Below are positions 20,021 through 31,341 of a stretch of 64,000 nucleotides of DNA, piece after piece (within the stretch, counting starts at the first letter, position 1; every line of letters starts with the position of its first letter). The DNA comes from Xiphydria camelus (lineage: Eukaryota; Arthropoda; Insecta; Hymenoptera; Xiphydriidae), in NCBI GenBank assembly GCA_963678675.1, contig OY783194.1, positions 21,368,278 through 21,432,277 of the forward strand, in the 5' to 3' direction. Under the pieces are notes generated by a model. The model was not told where the DNA came from. It worked only from the letters and a program-made list of their open reading frames with translations, and did no database searches. The translations under genes were made by a program, and so were the position numbers.

Positions 20021-20734
20021 TTAAGGGGGAACGCCACTGTGACGGCCCGAAAAATGACCGTTCTTCGTGAATTTTTTTGAAAGGATTAATAAATAGTTAA
20101 AGGGATGCGGTTTGTTGCATGCTATTACGTAGACTTTCAACTTCATTTATGTACATTTTTATTTAAAAATATTGTAAATTGACAATGTTATTAACATGAA
20201 TGTTACCCTCGAAAAAATGAACCGCCCTTGTCCCACGTGTTTCGGTATGAAGGATTATTATCTGGAAAAAAAATTTTTTTTTTAAATATCTATAAGAATA
20301 TGGCTATCGTTGTACGTAGGGTTTTTTTTCGCAAAATGCCGAAATATTGAAATTTTTCTTCGTTATTTTCGCAGTTTTTCGTATTCTAGCAGCTTTAAAA
20401 AATAGTAAAAATCAAAATTTCAAAAAACCCCTACGTACAACGCGATAGCTATATACTTATAGATATTAAAATTTTTTTTCTTTTTTCAGATAATCCTTCA
20501 TACCGAAATACGTGGGACAATGGGGAGGGCGGTTCATTTTTTCCGAGGGTAACATTCATGTTAATAACATTGTCAGTTTGGAATATTTTTAAATAAAAAT
20601 GTTTACAAATGAAGCTGAAAGTTTACTTAATAGCATGCAACAAACCGCATCCCTTTAACTATTTATTAACCCTTTCAAAAAAATTCACGAAAAACGGTCA
20701 TTTTTCGGGCCGTCACAGTGGCGTTCCCCCTTAA
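20021..20734. mobile_element. Foldback MITE-like element, unit 7 (GGATTAAT variant)
   Basis: 714-bp form with GGATTAATAAA, AAGAATATGG and AGCTTTAAAA, shared with units 12, 14 and 18. Confidence 0.8.
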
Positions 20735-20978
20735 TCTGATAGTTACCGCTATACTTAGAAATAGTAAGTCTTCTTGTAGAGGGGAGAATGGCGAGTTCAA
20801 GAGATGACCGACCGGGGAAAGTTAATACCTGGCTTATCAGGTTTCGAGGATCGCTTCAACATTCCATGCAGCCTGAACCCTCGTTATGACTAAGGCCGAA
20901 CAACGGTACCCTTGCCCGCTAGATCCGGGACGCGGAAAATACCCAACGTAATCCCTTGTTCTAATACCAGTCACTCCT

Positions 20979-21129
20979 AGCCAATCAGGGCGCATCGTGT
21001 AAGTTTACGTCATCCTCATCCAGCCAATCCGGGCGTACCGCGTCAGCGCACGCTACCCCCACCCACACACCGCCTTACAACTACTGTTAGATGTAAGATA
21101 TATAAACCGCGACCAAATGCATGTTAGTC
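20979..21129 (+). promoter_or_regulatory. Promoter of F-box copy 7
   Basis: Same motif order; TATATAAA at 21099-21106. Upstream ORF at 21131-21334. Confidence 0.7.
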
Positions 21130-21413
21130 AATGCATAACCGAAGTGTATCGCCGACCGTACACAGTGCAAGCGCTCTAGCTTTTATTCGGACGCTCATAA
21201 TATCTCATACGCTCAGTCTCATATATTATCATCAGGGTAATCGATTCGCTGTACTTCGCGACTTCATCCAAAAGTGTGTTTGTGTGTATAACCAAGTGAA
21301 CAGTGCTTCGTCCAGCATAGAGTATCCCCAGTGAAGCACATTCAGAAACAAAATCACCGCCGGGCGATAGTGAGAGCTCTGTAGCACCAGGACGGCGCAG
21401 TCAACCAACGCCG

Positions 21414-22703
21414 ATGGAAATATCTCTACCCGCTAAGCCTGAGAGGGCTTTGACGAAACGACAATTTCAGGCAGAGGCTGAACAGCGGCAATACTTCATG
21501 TTTTCCGACTACTACGCCTTGCTACGGATTTTCGAGTATCTCAACTTTCAGGACCTGCTGCGAGCGGCGAGAGTGTGTAGAATGTGGCGTGATCTCGCCG
21601 TGCATCCCTCGCTGTGGAGGACGGTGCGGATGAAGGGTAAGTGCGAGGTGACCAATTGGGACGAATTTGCGGAGGCGTTGAAGAGGTGCGGCACGCGACA
21701 CTTGGATCTGAGTGAGATGGTGGTCGAGGAGGCGGAGTCCGACGCTATCTCGGAGAAATTCGTATCCGTAATATCAATGTTTACGAATCTCGTTAAGCTG
21801 GAGCTGTTCCAGTGCCCTGCAAACGTCATCGAAGAAGTGATCGAGAACTGCCCGCAGTTGGAGGTGTTGAGTGCAATGTCGATAGAGCCCTGCTCTTCTT
21901 TGAATTTGAGCTCCGCCGGAAATCTGAAACGCTGTCAGGAGCTAAAATTGAGGGCGATAAACTGGATGTCCTTGGAGACGGGTCTCTCATCTTTGCAGAC
22001 GCTGGCTCAGTTAACTCATTTTAGTCTGACGACTGTGGAAGAACTCTACGGGTTTGAACTTGACATTTTAGAATCGTTAACAACCCTGGAAACGCTTGAA
22101 CTCGGAAAGTGTTCCTACCTTCATAAAGAATTCGGCACGCGGGTACTTCCGAAATTGCACAATTTGAAACGTCTTAGACTGGAGAATGGATTATTCTTGT
22201 GCTGTACGTTCGAGATACTCGAGGGCGTGTCGAAGCTGAAAAATTTGAGTCAATTGGAATTAGTCAACTTCGAAGTGAAGAACGGCTTCGACAAATACTT
22301 GGCGAAATGCAAGAATATCAAAAGGCTACTGATAATACCGATTTATACATCGAATTATGCCATGTCGAACAACATGATTCTCAGTGGCGTCATGGAGTTA
22401 TCAAATAACTTAACGCACTTCGGCTGGGGTTTTGCCGACACGGGCGATTTTATACCGGTGTTAAAACCAATTCCGTACTTGAAGTCGATCGAGAATATAG
22501 AAGATGATAGTTTAGAGGAAGACGATCAGGTGCTACCGAACCTGACGGATTCGCAAGTATACATTTTGCGATTGTCTCAACTGCGGAAGCTTCTCCTCAC
22601 CGCGTTGCCAAAGACGCGGTTCGAAACCTTGGAAATTCCCTTCGACACCAAGTGGCAGCAGATTATTTCAGATTCTACCGCTCTCTCAGTAACCAAGAGA
22701 TAG
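21414..22703 (+). CDS. F-box/LRR protein, copy 7 (A35/M57 variant)
   Basis: Full-length copy with A35 and M57 and the common residues N81, E84, E87, T94, E114, M122, T401. Its 3,311-bp unit has a distinct MITE-like variant (GGATTAATAAA, AAGAATATGG, AGCTTTAAAA) shared with copies 12, 14 and 18. The stop is followed by ATAGAG. Confidence 0.9.
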   Translation: MEISLPAKPERALTKRQFQAEAEQRQYFMFSDYYALLRIFEYLNFQDLLRAARVCRMWRDLAVHPSLWRTVRMKGKCEVTNWDEFAEALKRCGTRHLDLSEMVVEEAESDAISEKFVSVISMFTNLVKLELFQCPANVIEEVIENCPQLEVLSAMSIEPCSSLNLSSAGNLKRCQELKLRAINWMSLETGLSSLQTLAQLTHFSLTTVEELYGFELDILESLTTLETLELGKCSYLHKEFGTRVLPKLHNLKRLRLENGLFLCCTFEILEGVSKLKNLSQLELVNFEVKNGFDKYLAKCKNIKRLLIIPIYTSNYAMSNNMILSGVMELSNNLTHFGWGFADTGDFIPVLKPIPYLKSIENIEDDSLEEDDQVLPNLTDSQVYILRLSQLRKLLLTALPKTRFETLEIPFDTKWQQIISDSTALSVTKR

Positions 22704-22769
22704 ATAGAGTAATCGCTAAAGAATTCAAGGAAGCGAACGATGCGAGATGATTAACATTTTCTTTTAATT

Positions 22770-23111
22770 TTATTCTGCCTCGTCATCGTCAAGGAGGTTC
22801 TTATCTAGTATATTCAACAAAAGTATCGTGTTTCCGTATATTATATTTATACACACGTCGATATTGATGGCAGAAATAAGATCGTACGGTATTTGCATTC
22901 CCGACAGGAGCGACGCGATATCGCTAACGATTTGAGTCAATAAGTCTCTGGATATGACAATTCGTAAAACCTAGTCTCTCATTATTACACGTACATTAGC
23001 TGTCATCCGACACTTTACCATGTCCCTAAATATTACGACACTGCCATTTGGCGTAATTGTACGAAAAGGGGAAACAAAGATATCAAATTTCCTTAAAAAA
23101 ATTGCTCCCTC
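22770..23111 (-). pseudogene. Antisense frame remnant, unit 7
   Basis: Same broken frame as in unit 1; no difference noticed. Confidence 0.3.
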
Positions 23112-23331
23112 TTACGGTGGACGAAATTTGACACAACGGTTCATACCGCTCGACATTATTGCTATCTAAGTAAAGCACTAATTTAGAATTAATCCCATCA
23201 TCGGTCACATAATGACAAGGCGAGCGGTCTGTTTCGGCTAATCCAGGCTGCTAATGAGTTCGCTGCAGTCCCGCACCTTCCCGGAAAGGGCTAATTGCTG
23301 GACGAGTCGGAATAGATCGTTTTCCGCATAC

Positions 23332-24042
23332 TTAAGGGGGAACGCCACTGTGACGGCCCGAAAAATGACCGTTCTTCGTGAATTTTTTTGAAAGGGTTAA
23401 TAAATAGTTAAAGGGATGCGGTTTGTTGCATGCTATTACGTAGACTTTCAACTTCATTTATGTACATTTTTATTTAAAAATATTGTAAATTGACAATGTT
23501 ATTAACATGAATGTTACCCTCGAAAAAATGAACCGCCCTTGTCCCACGTGTTTCGGTATGAAGGATTATCTGGAAAAAAAAATTTTTTTTTAAATATCTA
23601 TAAGAATGTGGCTATCGTTGTACGTAGGGTTTTTTTTCGCAAAATGCCGAAATATTGAAATTTTTCTTCGTTATTTTCGCAGTTTTTCGTATTCTAGCAG
23701 CTTGAAAAAATAGTAAAAATCAAAATTTCAAAAAACCCCTACGTACAACGCGATAGCTATATACTTATAGATATTAAAATTTTTTTTCTTTTTTCAGATA
23801 ATCCTTCATACCGAAATACGTGGGACAATGGGGAGGGCGGTTCATTTTTTCCGAGGGTAACATTCATGTTAATAACATTGTCAGTTTGGAATATTTTTAA
23901 ATAAAAATGTTTACAAATGAAGCTGAAAGTTTACTTAATAGCATGCAACAAACCGCATCCCTTTAACTATTTATTAACCCTTTCAAAAAAATTCACGAAA
24001 AACGGTCATTTTTCGGGCCGTCACAGTGGCGTTCCCCCTTAA
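23332..24042. mobile_element. Foldback MITE-like element, unit 8 (short form)
   Basis: 711-bp form with GATTATCT but TTTTTCGGGCC at the right end, a combination shared with unit 15. Confidence 0.8.
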
Positions 24043-24286
24043 TCTGATAGTTACCGCTATACTTAGAAATAGTAAGTCTTCTTGTAGAGGGGAGAATGGC
24101 GAGTTCAAGAGATGACCGACCGGGGAAAGTTAATACCTGGCTTATCAGGTTTCGAGGATCGCTTCAACATTCCATGCAGCCTGAACCCTCGTTATGACTA
24201 AGGCCGAACAACGGTACCCTTGCCCGCTAGATCCGGGACGCGGAAAATACCCAACGTAATCCCTTGTTCTAATACCAGTCACTCCT

Positions 24287-24437
24287 AGCCAATCAGGGCG
24301 CATCGTGTAAGTTTACGTCATCCTCATCCAGCCAATCCGGGCGTACCGCGTCAGCGCACGCTACCCCCACCCACACACCGCCTTACAACTACTGTTAGAT
24401 GTAAGATATATAAACCGCGACCAAATGCATGTTAGTC
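24287..24437 (+). promoter_or_regulatory. Promoter of F-box copy 8
   Basis: Same motif order; TATATAAA at 24407-24414. Upstream ORF at 24439-24642. Confidence 0.7.
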
Positions 24438-24721
24438 AATGCATAACCGAAGTGTATCGCCGACCGTACACAGTGCAAGCGCTCTAGCTTTTATTCGGAC
24501 GCTCATAATATCTCATACGCTCAGTCTCATATATTATCATCAGGGTAATCGATTCGCTGTACTTCGCGACTTCATCCAAAAGTGTGTTTGTGTGTATAAC
24601 CAAGTGAACAGTGCTTCGTCCAGCATAGAGTATCCCCAGTGAAGCACATTCAGAAACAAAATCACCGCCGGGCGATAGTGAGAGCTCTGTAGCACCAGGA
24701 CGGCGCAGTCAACCAACGCCG

Positions 24722-26011
24722 ATGGAAATATCTCTACCCGCTAAGCCTGAGAGGGCTTTGACGAAACGACAATTTCAGGCAGAGGCTGAACAGCGGCAAT
24801 ACTTCATGTTTTCCGACTACTACGCCTTGCTACGGATTTTCGAGTATCTCAACTTTCAGGACCTGCTGCGAGCGGCGAGAGTGTGTAGAATGTGGCGTGA
24901 TCTCGCCGTGCATCCCTCGCTGTGGAGGACGGTGCGGATGAAGGGTAAGTGCGAGGTGACCGATTGGGACGGATTTGCGAAGGCGTTGAAGAGGTGCGGC
25001 ACGCGACACTTGGATCTGAGTGAGATGGTGGTCGAGGAGGCGGAGTCCGACGCTATCTCGGATAAATTCGTATCCGTAATATCAAGGTTTACGAATCTCG
25101 TTAAGCTGGAGCTGTTCCAGTGCCCTGCAAACGTCATCGAAGAAGTGATCGAGAACTGCCCGCAGTTGGAGGTGTTGAGTGCAATGTCGATAGAGCCCTG
25201 CTCTTCTTTGAATTTGAGCTCCGCCGGAAATCTGAAACGCTGTCAGGAGCTAAAATTGAGGGCGATAAACTGGATGTCCTTGGAGACGGGTCTCTCATCT
25301 TTGCAGACGCTGGCTCAGTTAACTCATTTTAGTCTGACGACTGTGGAAGAACTCTACGGGTTTGAACTTGACATTTTAGAATCGTTAACAACCCTGGAAA
25401 CGCTTGAACTCGGAAAGTGTTCCTACCTTCATAAAGAATTCGGCACGCGGGTACTTCCGAAATTGCACAATTTGAAACGTCTTAGACTGGAGAATGGATT
25501 ATTCTTGTGCTGTACGTTCGAGATACTCGAGGGCGTGTCGAAGCTGAAAAATTTGAGTCAATTGGAATTAGTCAACTTCGAAGTGAAGAACGGCTTCGAC
25601 AAATACTTGGCGAAATGCAAGAATATCAAAAGGCTACTGATAATACCGATTTATACATCGAATTATGCCATGTCGAACAACATGATTCTCAGTGGCGTCA
25701 TGGAGTTATCAAATAACTTAACGCACTTCGGCTGGGGTTTTGCCGACACGGGCGATTTTATACCGGTGTTAAAACCAATTCCGTACTTGAAGTCGATCGA
25801 GAATATAGAAGATGATAGTTTAGAGGAAGACGATCAGGTGCTACCGAACCTGACGGATTCGCAAGTATACATTTTGCGATTGTCTCAACTGCGGAAGCTT
25901 CTCCTCACCGCGTTGCCAAAGACGCGGTTCGAAACCTTGGAAATTCCCTTCGACACCAAGTGGCAGCAGATTATTTCAGATTCTACCGCTCTCTCAGTAA
26001 CCAAGAGATAG
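24722..26011 (+). CDS. F-box/LRR protein, copy 8 (D81/G84/K87 haplotype with D114 and R122)
   Basis: The most diverged protein in the window: M57 plus N81D, E84G, E87K, E114D and M122R relative to copy 1. D114 occurs in no other copy. The changes sit in the segment linking the F-box to the first leucine-rich segments. The unit is 3,308 bp but has the EYPQ upstream ORF and GGGACGCGG spacer, unlike the S35-type short units. The stop is followed by ATAAAG. Confidence 0.9.
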   Translation: MEISLPAKPERALTKRQFQAEAEQRQYFMFSDYYALLRIFEYLNFQDLLRAARVCRMWRDLAVHPSLWRTVRMKGKCEVTDWDGFAKALKRCGTRHLDLSEMVVEEAESDAISDKFVSVISRFTNLVKLELFQCPANVIEEVIENCPQLEVLSAMSIEPCSSLNLSSAGNLKRCQELKLRAINWMSLETGLSSLQTLAQLTHFSLTTVEELYGFELDILESLTTLETLELGKCSYLHKEFGTRVLPKLHNLKRLRLENGLFLCCTFEILEGVSKLKNLSQLELVNFEVKNGFDKYLAKCKNIKRLLIIPIYTSNYAMSNNMILSGVMELSNNLTHFGWGFADTGDFIPVLKPIPYLKSIENIEDDSLEEDDQVLPNLTDSQVYILRLSQLRKLLLTALPKTRFETLEIPFDTKWQQIISDSTALSVTKR

Positions 26012-26077
26012 ATAAAGTAATCGCTAAAGAATTCAAGGAAGCGAACGATGCGAGATGATTAACATTTTCTTTTAATT

Positions 26078-26419
26078 TTATTCTGCCTCGTCATCGTCAA
26101 GGAGGTTCTTATCTAGTATATTCAACAAAAGTATCGTGTTTCCGTATATTATATTTATACACACGTCGATATTGATGGCAGAAATAAGATCGTACGGTAT
26201 TTGCATTCCCGACAGGAGCGACGCGATATCGCTAACGATTTGAGTCAATAAGTCTCTGGATATGACAATTCGTAAAACCTAGTCTCTCATTATTACACGT
26301 ACATTAGCTGTCATCCGACACTTTACCATGTCCCTAAATATTACGACACTGCCATTTGGCGTAATTGTACGAAAAGGGGAAACAAAGATATCAAATTTCC
26401 TTAAAAAAATTGCTCCCTC
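26078..26419 (-). pseudogene. Antisense frame remnant, unit 8
   Basis: Same broken frame as in unit 1; no difference noticed. Confidence 0.3.
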
Positions 26420-26639
26420 TTACGGTGGACGAAATTTGACACAACGGTTCATACCGCTCGACATTATTGCTATCTAAGTAAAGCACTAATTTAGAATTAA
26501 TCCCATCATCGGTCACATAATGACAAGGCGAGCGGTCTGTTTCGGCTAATCCAGGCTGCTAATGAGTTCGCTGCAGTCCCGCACCTTCCCGGAAAGGGCT
26601 AATTGCTGGACGAGTCGGAATAGATCGTTTTCCGCATAC

Positions 26640-27352
26640 TTAAGGGGGAACGCCACTGTGACGGCCCGAAAAATGACCGTTCTTCGTGAATTTTTTTGAA
26701 AGGGTTAATAAATAGTTAAAGGGATGCGGTTTGTTGCATGCTATTACGTAGACTTTCAACTTCATTTATGTACATTTTTATTTAAAAATATTGTAAATTG
26801 ACAATGTTATTAACATGAATGTTACCCTCGAAAAAATGAACCGCCCTTGTCCCACGTGTTTCGGTATGAAGGATTATTATCTGGAAAAAAAATTTTTTTT
26901 TAAATATCTATAAGAATGTGGCTATCGTTGTACGTAGGGTTTTTTTTCGCAAAATGCCGAAATATTGAAATTTTTCTTCGTTATTTTCGCAGTTTTTCGT
27001 ATTCTAGCAGCTTGAAAAAATAGTAAAAATCAAAATTTCAAAAAACCCCTACGTACAACGCGATAGCTATATACTTATAGATATTAAATTTTTTTTTCTT
27101 TTTTCAGATAATCCTTCATACCGAAATACGTGGGACAATGGGGAGGGCGGTTCATTTTTTCCGAGGGTAACATTCATGTTAATAACATTGTCAGTTTGGA
27201 ATATTTTTAAATAAAAATGTTTACAAATGAAGCTGAAAGTTTACTTAATAGCATGCAACAAACCGCATCCCTTTAACTATTTATTAACCCTTTCAAAAAA
27301 ATTCACGAAAAACGGTCATTTTTCGGGCCGTCACAGTGGCGTTCCCCCTTAA
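26640..27352. mobile_element. Foldback MITE-like element, unit 9
   Basis: 713-bp form with GATTATTATCT and shortened A/T runs; the right arm has ATTAAATTTT where other copies have ATTAAAATTT. Confidence 0.8.
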
Positions 27353-27596
27353 TCTGATAGTTACCGCTATACTTAAAAATAGTAAGTCTTCTTGTAGAGG
27401 GGAGAATGGCGAGTTCAAGAGATGACCGACCGGGGAAAGTTAATACCTGGCTTATCAGGTTTCGAGGATCGCTTCAACATTCCATGCAGCCTGAACCCTC
27501 GTTATGACTAAGGCCGAACAACGGTACCCTTGCCCGCTAGATCCGGGACGCGGAAAATACCCAACGTAATCCCTTGTTCTAATACCAGTCACTCCT

Positions 27597-27747
27597 AGCC
27601 AATCAGGGCGCATCGTGTAAGTTTACGTCATCCTCATCCAGCCAATCCGGGCGTACCGCGTCAGCGCACGCTACCCCCACCCACACACCGCCTTACAACT
27701 ACTGTTAGATGTAAGATATATAAACCGCGACCAAATGCATGTTAGTC
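27597..27747 (+). promoter_or_regulatory. Promoter of F-box copy 9
   Basis: Same motif order; TATATAAA at 27717-27724. Upstream ORF at 27749-27952. Confidence 0.7.
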
Positions 27748-28031
27748 AATGCATAACCGAAGTGTATCGCCGACCGTACACAGTGCAAGCGCTCTAGCTT
27801 TTATTCGGACGCTCATAATATCTCATACGCTCAGTCTCATATATTATCATCAGGGTAATCGATTCGCTGTACTTCGCGACTTCATCCAAAAGTGTGTTTG
27901 TGTGTATAACCAAGTGAACAGTGCTTCGTCCAGCATAGAGTATCCCCAGTGAAGCACATTCAGAAACAAAATCACCGCCGGGCGATAGTGAGAGCTCTGT
28001 AGCACCAGGACGGCGCAGTCAACCAACGCCG

Positions 28032-29321
28032 ATGGAAATATCTCTACCCGCTAAGCCTGAGAGGGCTTTGACGAAACGACAATTTCAGGCAGAGGCTGAA
28101 CAGCGGCAATACTTCATGTTTTCCGACTACTACGCCTTGCTACGGATTTTCGAGTATCTCAACTTTCAGGACCTGCTGCGAGCGGCGAGAGTGTGTAGAA
28201 AGTGGCGTGATCTCGCCGTGCATCCCTCGCTGTGGAGGACGGTGCGGATGAAGGGTAAGTGCGAGGTGACCAATTGGGACGAATTTGCGGAGGCGTTGAA
28301 GAGGTGCGGCATGCGACACTTGGATCTGAGTGAGATGGTGGTCGAGGAGGCGGAGTCCGACGCTATCTCGGAGAAATTCGTATCCGTAATATCAATGTTT
28401 ACGAATCTCGTTAAGCTGGAGCTGTTCCAGTGCCCTGCAAACGTCATCGAAGAAGTGATCGAGAACTGCCCGCAGTTGGAGGTGTTGAGTGCAATGTCGA
28501 TAGAGCCCTGCTCTTCTTTGAATTTGAGCTCCGCCGGAAATCTGAAACGCTGTCAGGAGCTAAAATTGAGGGCGATAAACTGGATGTCCTTGGAGACGGG
28601 TCTCTCATCTTTGCAGACGCTGGCTCAGTTAACTCATTTTAGTCTGACGACTGTGGAAGAACTCTACGGGTTTGAACTTGACATTTTAGAATCGTTAACA
28701 ACCCTGGAAACGCTTGAACTCGGAAAGTGTTCCTACCTTCATAAAGAATTCGGCACGCGGGTACTTCCGAAATTGCACAATTTGAAACGTCTTAGACTGG
28801 AGAATGGATTATTCTTGTGCTGTACGTTCGAGATACTCGAGGGCGTGTCGAAGCTGAAAAATTTGAGTCAATTGGAATTAGTCAACTTCGAAGTGAAGAA
28901 CGGCTTCGACAAATACTTGGCGAAATGCAAGAATATCAAAAGGCTACTGATAATACCGATTTATACATCGAATTATGCCATGTCGAACAACATGATTCTC
29001 AGTGGCGTCATGGAGTTATCAAATAACTTAACGCACTTCGGCTGGGGTTTTGCCGACACGGGCGATTTTATACCGGTGTTAAAACCAATTCCGTACTTGA
29101 AGTCGATCGAGAATATAGAAGATGATAGTTTAGAGGAAGACGATCAGGTGCTACCGAACCTGACGGATTCGCAAGTATACATTTTGCGATTGTCTCAACT
29201 GCGGAAGCTTCTCCTCACCGCGTTGCCAAAGACGCGGTTCGAAACCTTGGAAATTCCCTTCGACACCAAGTGGCAGCAGATTATTTCAGATTCTACCGCT
29301 CTCTCAGTAACCAAGAGATAG
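28032..29321 (+). CDS. F-box/LRR protein, copy 9 (T94M)
   Basis: A35/K57 protein with a private change T94M (ATG for ACG). The other variable residues are as in copy 1. The unit is 3,310 bp and has a private A at 27376, in the spacer after the MITE-like element. The stop is followed by ATAGAG. Confidence 0.9.
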   Translation: MEISLPAKPERALTKRQFQAEAEQRQYFMFSDYYALLRIFEYLNFQDLLRAARVCRKWRDLAVHPSLWRTVRMKGKCEVTNWDEFAEALKRCGMRHLDLSEMVVEEAESDAISEKFVSVISMFTNLVKLELFQCPANVIEEVIENCPQLEVLSAMSIEPCSSLNLSSAGNLKRCQELKLRAINWMSLETGLSSLQTLAQLTHFSLTTVEELYGFELDILESLTTLETLELGKCSYLHKEFGTRVLPKLHNLKRLRLENGLFLCCTFEILEGVSKLKNLSQLELVNFEVKNGFDKYLAKCKNIKRLLIIPIYTSNYAMSNNMILSGVMELSNNLTHFGWGFADTGDFIPVLKPIPYLKSIENIEDDSLEEDDQVLPNLTDSQVYILRLSQLRKLLLTALPKTRFETLEIPFDTKWQQIISDSTALSVTKR

Positions 29322-29387
29322 ATAGAGTAATCGCTAAAGAATTCAAGGAAGCGAACGATGCGAGATGATTAACATTTTCTTTTAATT

Positions 29388-29729
29388 TTATTCTGCCTCG
29401 TCATCGTCAAGGAGGTTCTTATCTAGTATATTCAACAAAAGTATCGTGTTTCCGTATATTATATTTATACACACGTCGATATTGATGGCAGAAATAAGAT
29501 CGTACGGTATTTGCATTCCCGACAGGAGCGACGCGATATCGCTAACGATTTGAGTCAATAAGTCTCTGGATATGACAATTCGTAAAACCTAGTCTCTCAT
29601 TATTACACGTACATTAGCTGTCATCCGACACTTTACCATGTCCCTAAATATTACGACACTGCCATTTGGCGTAATTGTACGAAAAGGGGAAACAAAGATA
29701 TCAAATTTCCTTAAAAAAATTGCTCCCTC
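29388..29729 (-). pseudogene. Antisense frame remnant, unit 9
   Basis: Same broken frame as in unit 1; no difference noticed. Confidence 0.3.
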
Positions 29730-29949
29730 TTACGGTGGACGAAATTTGACACAACGGTTCATACCGCTCGACATTATTGCTATCTAAGTAAAGCACTAAT
29801 TTAGAATTAATCCCATCATCGGTCACATAATGACAAGGCGAGCGGTCTGTTTCGGCTAATCCAGGCTGCTAATGAGTTCGCTGCAGTCCCGCACCTTCCC
29901 GGAAAGGGCTAATTGCTGGACGAGTCGGAATAGATCGTTTTCCGCATAC

Positions 29950-30662
29950 TTAAGGGGGAACGCCACTGTGACGGCCCGAAAAATGACCGTTCTTCGTGAA
30001 TTTTTTTGAAAGGGTTAATAAATAGTTAAAGAGATGCGGTTTGTTGCATGCTATTACGTAGACTTTCAACTTCATTTATGTACATTTTTATTTAAAAATA
30101 TTGTAAATTGACAATGTTATTAACATGAATGTTACCCTCGAAAAAATGAACCGCCCTTGTCCCACGTGTTTCGGTATGAAGGATTATTATCTGGAAAAAA
30201 AATTTTTTTTTTAATATCTATAAGAATGTGGCTATCGTTGTACGTAGGGTTTTTTTTCGCAAAATGCCGAAATATTGAAATTTTTCTTCGTTATTTTCGC
30301 AGTTTTTCGTATTCTAGCAGCTTGAAAAAATAGTAAAAATCAAAATTTCAAAAAACCCCTACGTACAACGCGATAGCTATATACTTATAGATATTAAAAT
30401 TTTTTTTCTTTTTTCAGATAATCCTTCATACCGAAATACGTGGGACAATGGGGAGGGCGGTTCATTTTTTCCGAGGGTAACATTCATGTTAATAACATTG
30501 TCAGTTTGGAATATTTTTAAATAAAAATGTTTACAAATGAAGCTGAAAGTTTACTTAATAGCATGCAACAAACCGCATCCCTTTAACTATTTATTAACCC
30601 TTTCAAAAAAATTCACGAAAAACGGTCATTTTTCGGGCCGTCACAGTGGCGTTCCCCCTTAA
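29950..30662. mobile_element. Foldback MITE-like element, unit 10
   Basis: 713-bp form with TTTAATATC after the homopolymer, shared with unit 16, and a private A at 30032. Confidence 0.8.
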
Positions 30663-30906
30663 TCTGATAGTTACCGCTATACTTAGAAATAGTAAGTCTT
30701 CTTGTAGAGGGGAGAATGGCGAGTTCAAGAGATGACCGACCGGGGAAAGTTAATACCTGGCTTATCAGGTTTCGAGGATCGCTTCAACATTCCATGCAGC
30801 CTGAACCCTCGTTATGACTAAGGCCGAACAACGGTACCCTTGCCCGCTAGATCCGGGACGCGGAAAATACCCAACGTAATCCCTTGTTCTAATACCAGTC
30901 ACTCCT

Positions 30907-31057
30907 AGCCAATCAGGGCGCATCGTGTAAGTTTACGTCATCCTCATCCAGCCAATCCGGGCGTACCGCGTCAGCGCACGCTACCCCCACCCACACACCG
31001 CCTTACAACTACTGTTAGATGTAAGATATATAAACCGCGACCAAATGCATGTTAGTC
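30907..31057 (+). promoter_or_regulatory. Promoter of F-box copy 10
   Basis: Same motif order; TATATAAA at 31027-31034. Upstream ORF at 31059-31262. Confidence 0.7.
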
Positions 31058-31341
31058 AATGCATAACCGAAGTGTATCGCCGACCGTACACAGTGCAAGC
31101 GCTCTAGCTTTTATTCGGACGCTCATAATATCTCATACGCTCAGTCTCATATATTATCATCAGGGTAATCGATTCGCTGTACTTCGCGACTTCATCCAAA
31201 AGTGTGTTTGTGTGTATAACCAAGTGAACAGTGCTTCGTCCAGCATAGAGTATCCCCAGTGAAGCACATTCAGAAACAAAATCACCGCCGGGCGATAGTG
31301 AGAGCTCTGTAGCACCAGGACGGCGCAGTCAACCAACGCCG

